Assembly: GCA_963844055.1 (NCBI GenBank)
Contig: CAWJMN010000001.1
Span: 2,728,001 to 2,792,000 of the forward strand
DNA length: 64,000 nucleotides
From: CAWJMN01 sp963844055
GTDB taxonomy: Bacteria; Planctomycetota; Planctomycetia; Pirellulales; Pirellulaceae
Reading direction: 5' to 3'
The position numbers and the translations under genes are program-made. Under the pieces are notes generated by a model that ran no database searches, had not been told where the DNA came from, and saw only the letters and a program-made list of their open reading frames with translations. How positions within the stretch are numbered: position 1 is the first letter of the stretch; each line of letters opens with the position of its first letter. This document shows positions 57,275-64,000 of this stretch, piece after piece.

Positions 57275-57609
57275 CGCAGACGCCTCCAAACATGTATTTC
57301 AAAATTCAGAAGCGGATGTGGCAAACTTGCGACGTCCGCTTTTTTATTGGGGTGATAAAAAACCCAATTGTGTTTGCGAAACTTGTGGCTGGTGCTGCCT
57401 ACTATGAAAACAGGCATTTCACCCCGATACCCTATCTTCAAGCAACTCGCCTTCAGAGGCCAACTATGAAATGGATGTCGTACGAAGAAGCCCAGTCTCG
57501 TGTTGACATAATCAAGGAGCCCTTTGAAACACAACGACTTTTCGTTGAAGCGGACTTCGAGGGTTTAAAATCTTCGATACCATATTGAGAACAGCATGCA
57601 CCATGTTCT

Positions 57610-57804
57610 GGATGTAATTTTACCAAAGATTCCAACTGCATTCGCAAAGGGAACGGCCCGGAATATCTTTCCGTTTTTCGCCTAGCCCTCAGCATTTTAC
57701 AACGCGACACTACCGTCAAAGCGAGCATCCGCTGGAAACGAAAGATCTGCGGATGGGATGAAGGCAAGTTCGAGAAACTTATTACAGGCTTTCAAGGTGC
57801 CTAA
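57610..57804 (+). pseudogene. Remnant of an ISAs1-like transposase C-terminus
   Basis: A 64-codon frame without a start reads GCNFTKDSNC...LSVFRLALSILQRDTTVKASIR and ends WKRKICGWDEGKFEKLITGF. The LALSILQ...TTVKASIRWKR...AGWD-like pattern resembles the end of ISAs1/IS4-type transposases (pattern recognition only). No catalytic part remains and no terminal repeats are recognised. The flanking 57275-57971 is otherwise non-coding as far as I can see, apart from a doubtful short frame around 57466-57588. Confidence 0.5.
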
Positions 57805-57971
57805 CACTCGATTGCCCTGGGGTAACTCGACTTGGTTGCTTTGGTCAAATGGCACTCCTTGCTCCTTTGATGCCCCATATTTCTCATCCTTTGTTCTGCA
57901 CTGGAATGAAAACTCAGAACGTTGAATATCAATCCCTCGCGTTCAAGTAGATGCGAATATGCAAAATGAAA

Positions 57972-58262
57972 TCAAGTCGCAGAGGTGATTCTTTCAGAGG
58001 AGCGACTACGAAAGAAATAGTACAGCCCCACAGTGAGCGCCCAGACAATCGCGATCTCTGGTAAACCTGGATGCACTAACGCGCCGATCACCGCCCCCAA
58101 AGCAACAGACGACACAATGGCAACAAACAACAATGTAGACTTCACTTCCAATCTACTTTTAAGAGAGAACGATTCAAAACCGACTATCGAACTAAGCTTA
58201 CGCTGAACTGCAGAGGGAAGACTTCGTCGTTGATCTTGCCTTGTGAGTGTTTCCAATTCCAA
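57972..58262 (-). CDS. Small membrane protein overlapping the kinase gene
   Basis: A 96-residue frame with two hydrophobic segments (LLFVAIVSSVALGAVIGALV; EIAIVWALTVGLYYFF) and a charged N-terminus. Its ATG at 58262 lies inside the 3' end of the kinase gene on the same strand (79-bp overlap), so it would be translated by coupling. No family recognised. A shorter start at an internal GTG is possible. Doubtful. Confidence 0.45.
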   Translation of the reverse strand: MELETLTRQDQRRSLPSAVQRKLSSIVGFESFSLKSRLEVKSTLLFVAIVSSVALGAVIGALVHPGLPEIAIVWALTVGLYYFFRSRSSERITSAT

Positions 58263-61200
58263 ACAACTGGAGCTTCTATCACGCTTGGAATCCTCATGCG
58301 AACTGTTTGTGCGTGCTTACTCTCTTCTAGTACTCCGACTTTGAAATCGAACGCGGGTATCGTTAGGCGAACGCCTTCGCCTTTTGCGTTTGCCGGCGAA
58401 AACATAGGCGACTCGACTGTGTCGCCGCGATCGAGTGCCTTACCAGGCACAACTTCAATAATGCGCGCTTTAGATCGTGAAGCTTCTGCCTGAATGATTT
58501 CAACCTTTCCTACGACCTCTCCATCTTGAATCGCATCCAACTTGTCACCCAGTGTGATGCCGTCGTCTAAACCAACACTGACCTCTACTTCAATCGTACC
58601 TGGCTCATTCAGTTGAAGCAGTACGCAGGTGACAGGCGGACGCTTAGAACGTAAAGAGCGATTGTTCTCGGCCTGTCCATTCTCGTCGGCTTGGGGATTG
58701 TGAGCGATGACGCGACATTTTTTCCAATCGCTGATGTTTAGTTGATACGTTGGTTGGTCGTTTGGATGATCCTTAGCGGGTGGAAAAACGACGAGTCTCC
58801 CCGTTGCTTGAATCCCAACTCCCGTTGCTTTATTTAGATCGGGACCAAGGCCGCTGCGAGAAAGGGCATCTGCACAATCGCCGCTGACAAGTACACTGAA
58901 CTGTGGGCGATCCGGTTTCAGTTGCGGTTTAATGCCAAACGAAGGAACATGGCCAACCGGGACGCTGCCTGTAATCAAGTACTCCTCATCGATGATGAAA
59001 GCCATAGTGACTTCTTGCTTGTCCAGGCCTGGATGGAGATCTGCGATCTCAACAAACGGAATCAACGGCGGCTTGTCTTGCTGAACCACAGTTTCATCGT
59101 CTGAAGTCTCGGGCGATGGAAACGATATCTCGACTTTGTCTTTTGCCGCATTAAGGTTAGTCTCTTTTTTCTCCAGTACAACCTTGAGGCGATCGCCGGC
59201 GGTAGGCAACCCAAGCCAAATGTGATAGCCAGGCTTGAAAACTCGCATGATCGTCTGAGTTCCCTTGGCTTTGGGGAATCGAAAGACCCCTTCCTTATCG
59301 CTGACAACGGAATTTAGATTCGCTTCGGTAAATACTTTTGCCATTTCAATAGGCTTGCCTTCGGTGTCGACGATGGTTCCGGTTATGTCATCGGCTGTTT
59401 TCCGTTCAAGCACTTCCGTGCCCGGGGTCGCGCGGTCCAACCAATCGGTCGAACCGAATTGACTTCGCTGTGGACTTAAATCCAAGAGCACATCACCATA
59501 CGGTTCACTGGCAGGTCCCTTCGCTTGACCGACGAAGATTTGCGATTTGGCTACAAGGAGGACGTTGGATCCTTGCGAACGTCCTCTAGCTATAAACGAG
59601 GCTCTCCCGCGAGGCAGGTCGAATGAAAAGCGACCTTGCTCATCGGTTAACGCCGTGAGTGCAGTGGCCGACGATTCAGGACGCGAATTGCAATAACAGA
59701 GAACCGCAGTACCAGTTGTGGCAGGTTTGCCCTCACGTTTCAATAAACCAGTAACATGTATTGTTGGGACAAGACTGAGTGTGGACGTGGTTGGCTGACC
59801 AGCAATCACCTCGACGCCGTCATCGGCTATCGCTGTGAAGTGCGGGTTTTCATAGTGTTTCAACCAGACGGTATAGATTCCCGCTTCCAGTCCGCTCAAT
59901 CGATAACGTCCTTCCGCATCCGTGATCGCGTTCGCTCCGCCGCCTCGTCCGGCTTTGTCATATACGGAGCTACAAGCGATCGTTGCATTGCGTATCGGTT
60001 CTCCTGTATCGTTCCTCAAGTAGCCAATGATCTCACTGGATTGCTGAACATTGGCTGCCAGGTTGCCCTGTTCCGTTTGTTCACCAGCTGTGGTGGCCAC
60101 AAATTGCTTTTTAGCGTCTGTTAGTTCCTCCAACCTATTCGCTGGCTGTCTAAACCAGTACCAAGCTAGTACGACAAATACTATCGCTCCGCCGACAGCA
60201 AACAACGCAGTCGGGTATAGCGTTGTTCGCCTATCGGCCGAATCTGTTGTGACGCTAATCCTTTTCAAAAAGAACGTGATTGCTAAACCCCAGACGAACC
60301 CAATCGATGTGACCGTCAAGACGGCAAGCATCGGTGGAACTGAGTGCAAAAACGACTCTTTTGGGAGTGTTGCAAGAGACATTGCAGGTTTAAGACTTAA
60401 AGCAAATGCAATCAGGGCGAACAAGATGCTCGGAAACCATTGCGGTATGTGGTAAGTGATGTATTTCGGCATGTATCCTCTCCAAATGTTCCAATAACGG
60501 GTTGCGAGTCGACTGCGTTCGGTTGTTTCAAGCAGTTCGCTTGGTAGATCTACGGCAGTCGGCTGTTGCACATGAGCCAGACAAGCGGAAAGTAGTTCTG
60601 ACACTTCCCCTGCTGACTGATAGCGGTCCTCTGCCTGCTTCGACATCAACTTCCTGATGATTGCGCACAACCACTCAGGAATATCGGGATTAATTTCTCG
60701 TATCGCCCTGGGGTGAACATCGGTAATGAGTCGGAGAACCGCAAAGCTGTTTTCAGCACGAAATGGCGGACGTCCCGTGCACATCGTGTAGAGCACGGAA
60801 CCTAATCCAAACAGATCCGATCGAGCATCGACAGTTCCGCCGAGTGCTTGCTCGGGCGACATGTACTGCGGTGTTCCTGCAATAATTCCACTACAGGTTA
60901 TGCTTGCGTCATCGACTGCTCGTGCTAATCCGAAATCCGTAAGAAGCGCTCGATCCACGGTACCGTCGAGCAGGATGTTGGAAGGCTTAACGTCCCGATG
61001 AACTAGTCCTTGTGCATGTGCAGCCGCTAGCCCGCTAGACGCCTGCATCCCAAGACGCAGGATCTCTCGCAGCTCAAGAGGACCACTTTCATTAATTCGT
61101 TTTTGAAGGTTAGTCCCACGGGACAATTGCGTAACTAGGTATGGAACTCCTTGCCACTCTGCCACACTGAAGATGGGCAGAACGTTATCGTCGATCACGG

Positions 61201-61687
61201 CCGCAGCGGCTCTCCCTTCGCGTGCGAATCGCATTCGAGCTGCGCCCGATGCCGCCAAGTGAGGCAGCAACAGTTTAATGGCGACGTATCGATTTAGTGA
61301 CGGCTCGTAGGCTTTGAAGACAACACCCATGCCGCCCCTTCCCAGAACACCAACAATTTCATAAGGTCCGATGCGTCCTAGCATACGCGGATCATCAGTT
61401 GGCCCAAGTAACTTCAAGAGTGAGACAATGCTCTCTTGTTCATCGACGGTCTCGTTAGACGTATCTCTTGATTCGGACAGGTCTTCGTGCAGGGCATCGC
61501 CACTGAAGAAATGCTGTGCTTCGATCCAGGCTGCATCGTCAGCTGCAGTGCTGCTGAGTAGTTGGCGACAATCGACGCATCCATCGAGATGTGACTGAAG
61601 CTGATCTTCTTGGGTGGAGTCGAGTTGCCCCTGAAGAAAAGCCAGCATGTGTTCCGACGTACTGCATTGCTCATGTGCTCTTGTCAT
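58184..61687 (-). CDS. Ser/Thr kinase with anti-sigma-like N-terminal zinc motif
   Basis: The product has 1167 residues. Residues ~10-45 contain HLDGCVDC, the HX3CX2C motif of zinc-binding anti-sigma (ZAS) domains. A Hanks-type kinase follows: GRGGMGVVFKAY, VAIKLLLP, HRDVKPSNILL, DFGLARA, GTPQYMSPEQ and DLFGLGSVLYTMCTG. Three membrane helices (about residues 410-500) precede a large outer part with repeated carboxypeptidase-regulatory-like sandwiches (GEPIRNATIACSSVYD...GRYRLSGLEAGIYTVWLKHY; GKPIEMAKVF...GVFRFPKAKG). Its start overlaps the stop of the ECF sigma gene by 4 bp. This pairing suggests that the kinase controls the sigma factor (inference). Confidence 0.9.
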   Translation of the reverse strand: MTRAHEQCSTSEHMLAFLQGQLDSTQEDQLQSHLDGCVDCRQLLSSTAADDAAWIEAQHFFSGDALHEDLSESRDTSNETVDEQESIVSLLKLLGPTDDPRMLGRIGPYEIVGVLGRGGMGVVFKAYEPSLNRYVAIKLLLPHLAASGAARMRFAREGRAAAAVIDDNVLPIFSVAEWQGVPYLVTQLSRGTNLQKRINESGPLELREILRLGMQASSGLAAAHAQGLVHRDVKPSNILLDGTVDRALLTDFGLARAVDDASITCSGIIAGTPQYMSPEQALGGTVDARSDLFGLGSVLYTMCTGRPPFRAENSFAVLRLITDVHPRAIREINPDIPEWLCAIIRKLMSKQAEDRYQSAGEVSELLSACLAHVQQPTAVDLPSELLETTERSRLATRYWNIWRGYMPKYITYHIPQWFPSILFALIAFALSLKPAMSLATLPKESFLHSVPPMLAVLTVTSIGFVWGLAITFFLKRISVTTDSADRRTTLYPTALFAVGGAIVFVVLAWYWFRQPANRLEELTDAKKQFVATTAGEQTEQGNLAANVQQSSEIIGYLRNDTGEPIRNATIACSSVYDKAGRGGGANAITDAEGRYRLSGLEAGIYTVWLKHYENPHFTAIADDGVEVIAGQPTTSTLSLVPTIHVTGLLKREGKPATTGTAVLCYCNSRPESSATALTALTDEQGRFSFDLPRGRASFIARGRSQGSNVLLVAKSQIFVGQAKGPASEPYGDVLLDLSPQRSQFGSTDWLDRATPGTEVLERKTADDITGTIVDTEGKPIEMAKVFTEANLNSVVSDKEGVFRFPKAKGTQTIMRVFKPGYHIWLGLPTAGDRLKVVLEKKETNLNAAKDKVEISFPSPETSDDETVVQQDKPPLIPFVEIADLHPGLDKQEVTMAFIIDEEYLITGSVPVGHVPSFGIKPQLKPDRPQFSVLVSGDCADALSRSGLGPDLNKATGVGIQATGRLVVFPPAKDHPNDQPTYQLNISDWKKCRVIAHNPQADENGQAENNRSLRSKRPPVTCVLLQLNEPGTIEVEVSVGLDDGITLGDKLDAIQDGEVVGKVEIIQAEASRSKARIIEVVPGKALDRGDTVESPMFSPANAKGEGVRLTIPAFDFKVGVLEESKHAQTVRMRIPSVIEAPVVWNWKHSQGKINDEVFPLQFSVSLVR

Positions 61688-62283
61688 TGCCCCAACTCCC
61701 CAAGTTGCGAAATCACCTGGCGCAACCTGAACATGATTCGACTGCGTGCCGTATAGACTGCTCCCACACTCTTGCCCAGCTTCTGCGCAACTTCTTCGAT
61801 CGTCGCTTCGCTCGCGATGGACATTTCAAACGCTTTCCATGAATCGGCGCGAAACTCTGTGCTGACGATCCGCGCTGCTCGACGATAAAGTTCCTTATGA
61901 ACTTCTAGGTCAATGAGCTCCGTAGTTTTGCCGTCGGAGTCCACGACATCCATGAGCAGATCCTCAATCGCTCCTCCACCTTCCGCTTGGTCCTTTGGCC
62001 GACGAATAAGCGCATTCAGGATGGCGTTTTTGGTTACGCGGCTAAGCCAATGTCGAAAACGCGTCGACGAATCTCGGCGTTCCCATCCACCGACTGCCCC
62101 CGCGACCGCTACAAGCACTTGCTGGGCAAGATCCTGTGCATCGGCATGTTGCAATCCTCTTGCAAGTGCGATCCGCACGATAGCCGGCCGGTAGATTGCT
62201 ACAAACTGCTCCCATGCCACCCTGTTAGCTGGATCACGGACTTGCAAAAGCAAGCTATCTCGGGTTTCTGGGAATTCGTTCAC
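61684..62283 (-). CDS. ECF-type RNA polymerase sigma factor
   Basis: A 199-residue sigma-70-family protein. Region 2 is AWEQFVAIYRPAIVRIALAR...DAQDLAQQVLVAV...FRHWLSRVTKNAILNALI; region 4 is ASEATIEEVAQKLGKSVGAVYTARSRIMFRLRQV. AGGAG lies ten bases upstream of the ATG at 62283. The following kinase gene overlaps it by 4 bp. Planctomycete genomes encode groups of ECF factors next to Ser/Thr kinases, and this one fits that pattern. The left end of an IS5-family element is 67 bp upstream, which may affect its promoter. Confidence 0.9.
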   Translation of the reverse strand: MNEFPETRDSLLLQVRDPANRVAWEQFVAIYRPAIVRIALARGLQHADAQDLAQQVLVAVAGAVGGWERRDSSTRFRHWLSRVTKNAILNALIRRPKDQAEGGGAIEDLLMDVVDSDGKTTELIDLEVHKELYRRAARIVSTEFRADSWKAFEMSIASEATIEEVAQKLGKSVGAVYTARSRIMFRLRQVISQLGELGQ

Positions 62284-62371
62284 AAATGCGTTCTCCTACA
62301 AGGTTTAACACAGCCAGAGAACTATTCTGTCAGAATTCTTTTCTCGCTTAGAGCTTGTCCAAAAAGGCTGT

Positions 62372-62797
62372 TTAAGCGATTCTTTTGACCATGAGTTGTA
62401 TCATGGCGATGAGGATCAGAGCGACACTGCTAGGACAAGTTCGTTCAAAGTCTTTGGCGAGGCGTCTGGAACGATTGAGCCAGGCAAAGGTCCGCTCGAC
62501 GATCCAGCGTTTGGGCTGGATTTCGAATTGGTGAGGAGGGTGTTTTACCAACTCCATATTCCATCCCCAACGAATCCAAGCCCATTGGGCGGTCGCATGA
62601 TAGGCTCGGTCAGCCCAGAGGATGCGTGGAAACTTTACTTGGCTGCGAAACAGCTCAAGCGTCTGTTTGCCACCATCGCGATCTTGGACGCTGGCAGGTG
62701 TCACGCAAAGCGCCCAGATCATTCCTAAAGTGTCAACGACAAGATGTCGCTTTCGGCCGACGAGTTTTTTTTCCCGCATCATAGCCGCGTGGACCAC
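62372..62797 (-). CDS. IS5-family transposase, second frame
   Basis: Carries GRKRHLVVDTLGMIWALCV, the second catalytic aspartate in ILWADRAYH and the C-terminal VERTFAWLNRSRRLAKDFER with the glutamate. It lacks its own N-terminus and is normally fused to the first frame by -1 slippage. On the minus strand the overlap contains a run of eight A (plus-strand T run about 62764-62771), a plausible slippery site. Confidence 0.85.
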   Translation of the reverse strand: MVHAAMMREKKLVGRKRHLVVDTLGMIWALCVTPASVQDRDGGKQTLELFRSQVKFPRILWADRAYHATAQWAWIRWGWNMELVKHPPHQFEIQPKRWIVERTFAWLNRSRRLAKDFERTCPSSVALILIAMIQLMVKRIA

Positions 62798-63149
62798 CTT
62801 GTTCGGTTGTCTTCACGCTTTGGCTGTCGAGAATGGCGGCCGAAGGCTTGGGAGTCTTTCCTGCCTGCTGGCGAACTCGCTGACGCAGTTTGTCATGCAA
62901 TAGTTGCCAAGTGCCATCCGCTTGCCAAGTGCGGAAGTAATGAAAGACAATCCGGTAAGGAGGCAGGTCGTGCGGCAGGCCACGCCAAGTGCAGCCATTG
63001 CGAACGAGGTAAAGCACCGCATTCACAATCTCACGCCGCGAATAACTCACGGGCCGCCCTCCAGCCTTGGGCGCAGGAACCCAAGGCTCCAAGCGTTGCC
63101 ACTGTTCATCCGATAAGTCGCTGGGGTAAGGATTCCGTTCCATAGGACA
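62733..63149 (-). CDS. IS5-family transposase, first frame
   Basis: The DNA-binding and first catalytic part: MERNPYPSDLSDEQWQRLEP, GRPVSYSRREIVNAVLYLV, NGCTWRGLPHDLPP and the aspartate of AILDSQSVKTTEQGG. The N-terminal MERNPYP opening (ATG at about 63142-63149) suits the family better than the longer frame starting at 63167. The frame ends shortly after the overlap with the second. Confidence 0.85.
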   Translation of the reverse strand, partial: CPMERNPYPSDLSDEQWQRLEPWVPAPKAGGRPVSYSRREIVNAVLYLVRNGCTWRGLPHDLPPYRIVFHYFRTWQADGTWQLLHDKLRQRVRQQAGKTPKPSAAILDSQSVKTTEQGGPRGYDAGKKTRRPKATSCR

Positions 63150-63230
63150 ATAATGCGACCACAACACACCTTGTTAGAAAAGAATACTTTTTGGACATGC
63201 ACTTAGTGAGCACTTTTCCGAAACGGCAAG

Positions 63231-63974
63231 TCACCGATCTATAAAAAGATTTTCTCGATGCCAACAAAGATACTCTTCCTTTGGAAAAAACTTTTCAGGA
63301 AAGCGAATCTGCTTTGCCTCAAAGGCCAGAAAGGATTCACTCACAGTCTTATTACTACCATGCGTCTTCAATTGCTTAGCAAGCACCAGCCGCCTCTCAC
63401 TGTCTAAAGTAATTAGACCACAGTCAAATGCTGCATCATGCAAACGAGAGAGGCAGAGCCCGTTTTGTGGATCCACTCGAGAAGCAGCAAATTGCCCCCA
63501 GGGCTTTATGTGACTAGCAACTAAGAGCATCGGTAAGTTTAAATCGGAAATGCAGCATCTATTGTCATAGGCTGCCAGCACGACTTGGCGAAAGAAACGC
63601 TGTGCAATCCGTACTGGCTTCTCAATGCGTTTTTCCGTCGCTCCAAGAAAAGTCAAATCCACGTCCCATTGATATTTCTCCGAGAGCTTTTCGCACTCAT
63701 CGGCAAACCCCTCCCAATTACGATAACATTCATCCCACAACGCTCTGTCTGCGCGTGAAGCATTGGGTAGCCCTTTCAATCCCTTCTCTTGCAGTGCCGG
63801 GTCAAGAGAAGCAAAGTTACTTAGCTTCATTGCAACGCTTGACGGAGTTCGCCCCATCACTTTGGCTAGGTTAATTATCTCAACATTTTTCAAATGCACT
63901 TGGCCAAAGGGCAACCTGCAGTACAGCTTCATTGCAAGTACCAATTCATCCCGGCTCCATTCTCTGCCGACCAT
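63231..63974 (-). CDS. HNH endonuclease-like protein (HNH_2 type)
   Basis: A 247-residue protein. The N-terminal half has helix-turn-helix-like features (REWSRDELVLAMKLYCRLP, NLAKVMGRTPSSVAMKLSN). The C-terminal half contains the nuclease-like YDNRCCISDLNLPMLLVASH, IKPWGQFAASRVDPQNG and LCLSRLHDAAFDCGLITLD, the HNH pattern seen in putative restriction enzymes. No methyltransferase is in the window, but the right edge lies 26 bp upstream of its start. GAGGAC precedes the ATG. It may belong to a restriction or other defence system. Confidence 0.75.
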   Translation of the reverse strand: MVGREWSRDELVLAMKLYCRLPFGQVHLKNVEIINLAKVMGRTPSSVAMKLSNFASLDPALQEKGLKGLPNASRADRALWDECYRNWEGFADECEKLSEKYQWDVDLTFLGATEKRIEKPVRIAQRFFRQVVLAAYDNRCCISDLNLPMLLVASHIKPWGQFAASRVDPQNGLCLSRLHDAAFDCGLITLDSERRLVLAKQLKTHGSNKTVSESFLAFEAKQIRFPEKFFPKEEYLCWHRENLFIDR

Positions 63975-64000
63975 AGTGTCCTCGCTGCAAAACCAAAAAC

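Larger units (their letters stand above)
62351..63202 (-). mobile_element. IS5-family insertion sequence, 852 bp, with TTA target duplication
   Basis: The ends form imperfect inverted repeats: GAGCTTGTCCAAAAAG at the left and, as reverse complement, GTGCATGTCCAAAAAG at the right (14 of 16 match). TTA flanks it on both sides (62348-62350 and 63203-63205). Its two overlapping transposase frames lie inside. The insertion looks recent because the ends and coding frames are intact apart from the usual frameshift region. Confidence 0.85.

Noticed and set aside
1..64000. CRISPR arrays
   Set aside because: I saw no regularly spaced repeats of the right size on reading the window.

Overview
The window looks like chromosomal DNA of a planctomycete, most likely a Pirellulales relative. 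This is inferred from family content: a Cys-rich YTV-type cell-wall protein, tandem DUF1080 proteins, a CAPSR sulfatase, a Tat-exported Gfo/Idh/MocA oxidoreductase, a DUF3500 protein, a DUF6268-like barrel, CxxCH proteins, Ser/Thr kinases paired with an ECF sigma factor, and gene pairs with scattered functions. No species is claimed. Most of the window is ordinary, gene-dense, moderately GC-rich sequence. About 25.5-27.9 kb is AT-richer and holds two genes I do not recognise, and 57.3-64 kb carries mobile-element sequence.

Layout. 1-9.7 kb: galT-glgA (minus), a YTV-type wall protein, ogt, a multi-pass membrane protein, an AGXT-type aminotransferase, bioD, and a small Tyr-rich secreted protein. 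9.7-10.1 kb: a tRNA-Ile(CAU) gene split by a group I intron. 10.1-17.1 kb: a twin-CxxCH secreted protein, an HExxH protein, a membrane Ser/Thr kinase, and a glutaredoxin-like/DUF2064 pair. 17.4-25.5 kb: a sugar cluster (hexulose-phosphate-synthase-like, zinc-type dehydrogenase, PfkB kinase, isomerase/epimerase), then thiO, a large glycosidase and a PII protein. 25.9-31 kb: two unknown genes, a renalase-like oxidoreductase and accB-accC. 31.6-38.3 kb: mostly exported proteins, including a sulfatase and a DUF1080 protein. 38.4-45.1 kb: a four-gene operon (coiled-coil membrane protein, secreted linker protein, alpha/alpha-toroid protein, NPCBM protein). 45-53.4 kb: trpB, mutM, DUF3500, twin DUF1080, an MGMT-like protein, a ceramidase-like enzyme and a PQQ-propeller protein. 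53.9-57.3 kb: an AMP-ligase/ACP and a serine-palmitoyltransferase-like enzyme. 57.6-64 kb: a transposase remnant, a kinase/ECF-sigma pair, an IS5-family element and an HNH nuclease.

Two observations stand out. First, the tRNA-Ile(CAU) gene is interrupted exactly between U33 and C34 by a 242-nt group I intron with a recognisable P7 core. Second, at least seven otherwise intact genes carry single-base frameshifts. All five insertion-type shifts coincide with the 7-mer GCTSAGC (GCTGAGC or GCTCAGC), and removing its central base gives the palindrome GCTAGC and restores a textbook protein sequence. This could be a systematic sequencing artefact at a modified site or a real mutational process at GCTAGC.

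Functionally, the acyl-activating/ACP/alpha-oxoamine synthase pair near a ceramidase-like gene suggests sphingoid-base-like lipid chemistry. The sigma factor/kinase pair suggests an anti-sigma-like signalling unit, with a transposon now sitting 67 bp upstream of the sigma start.
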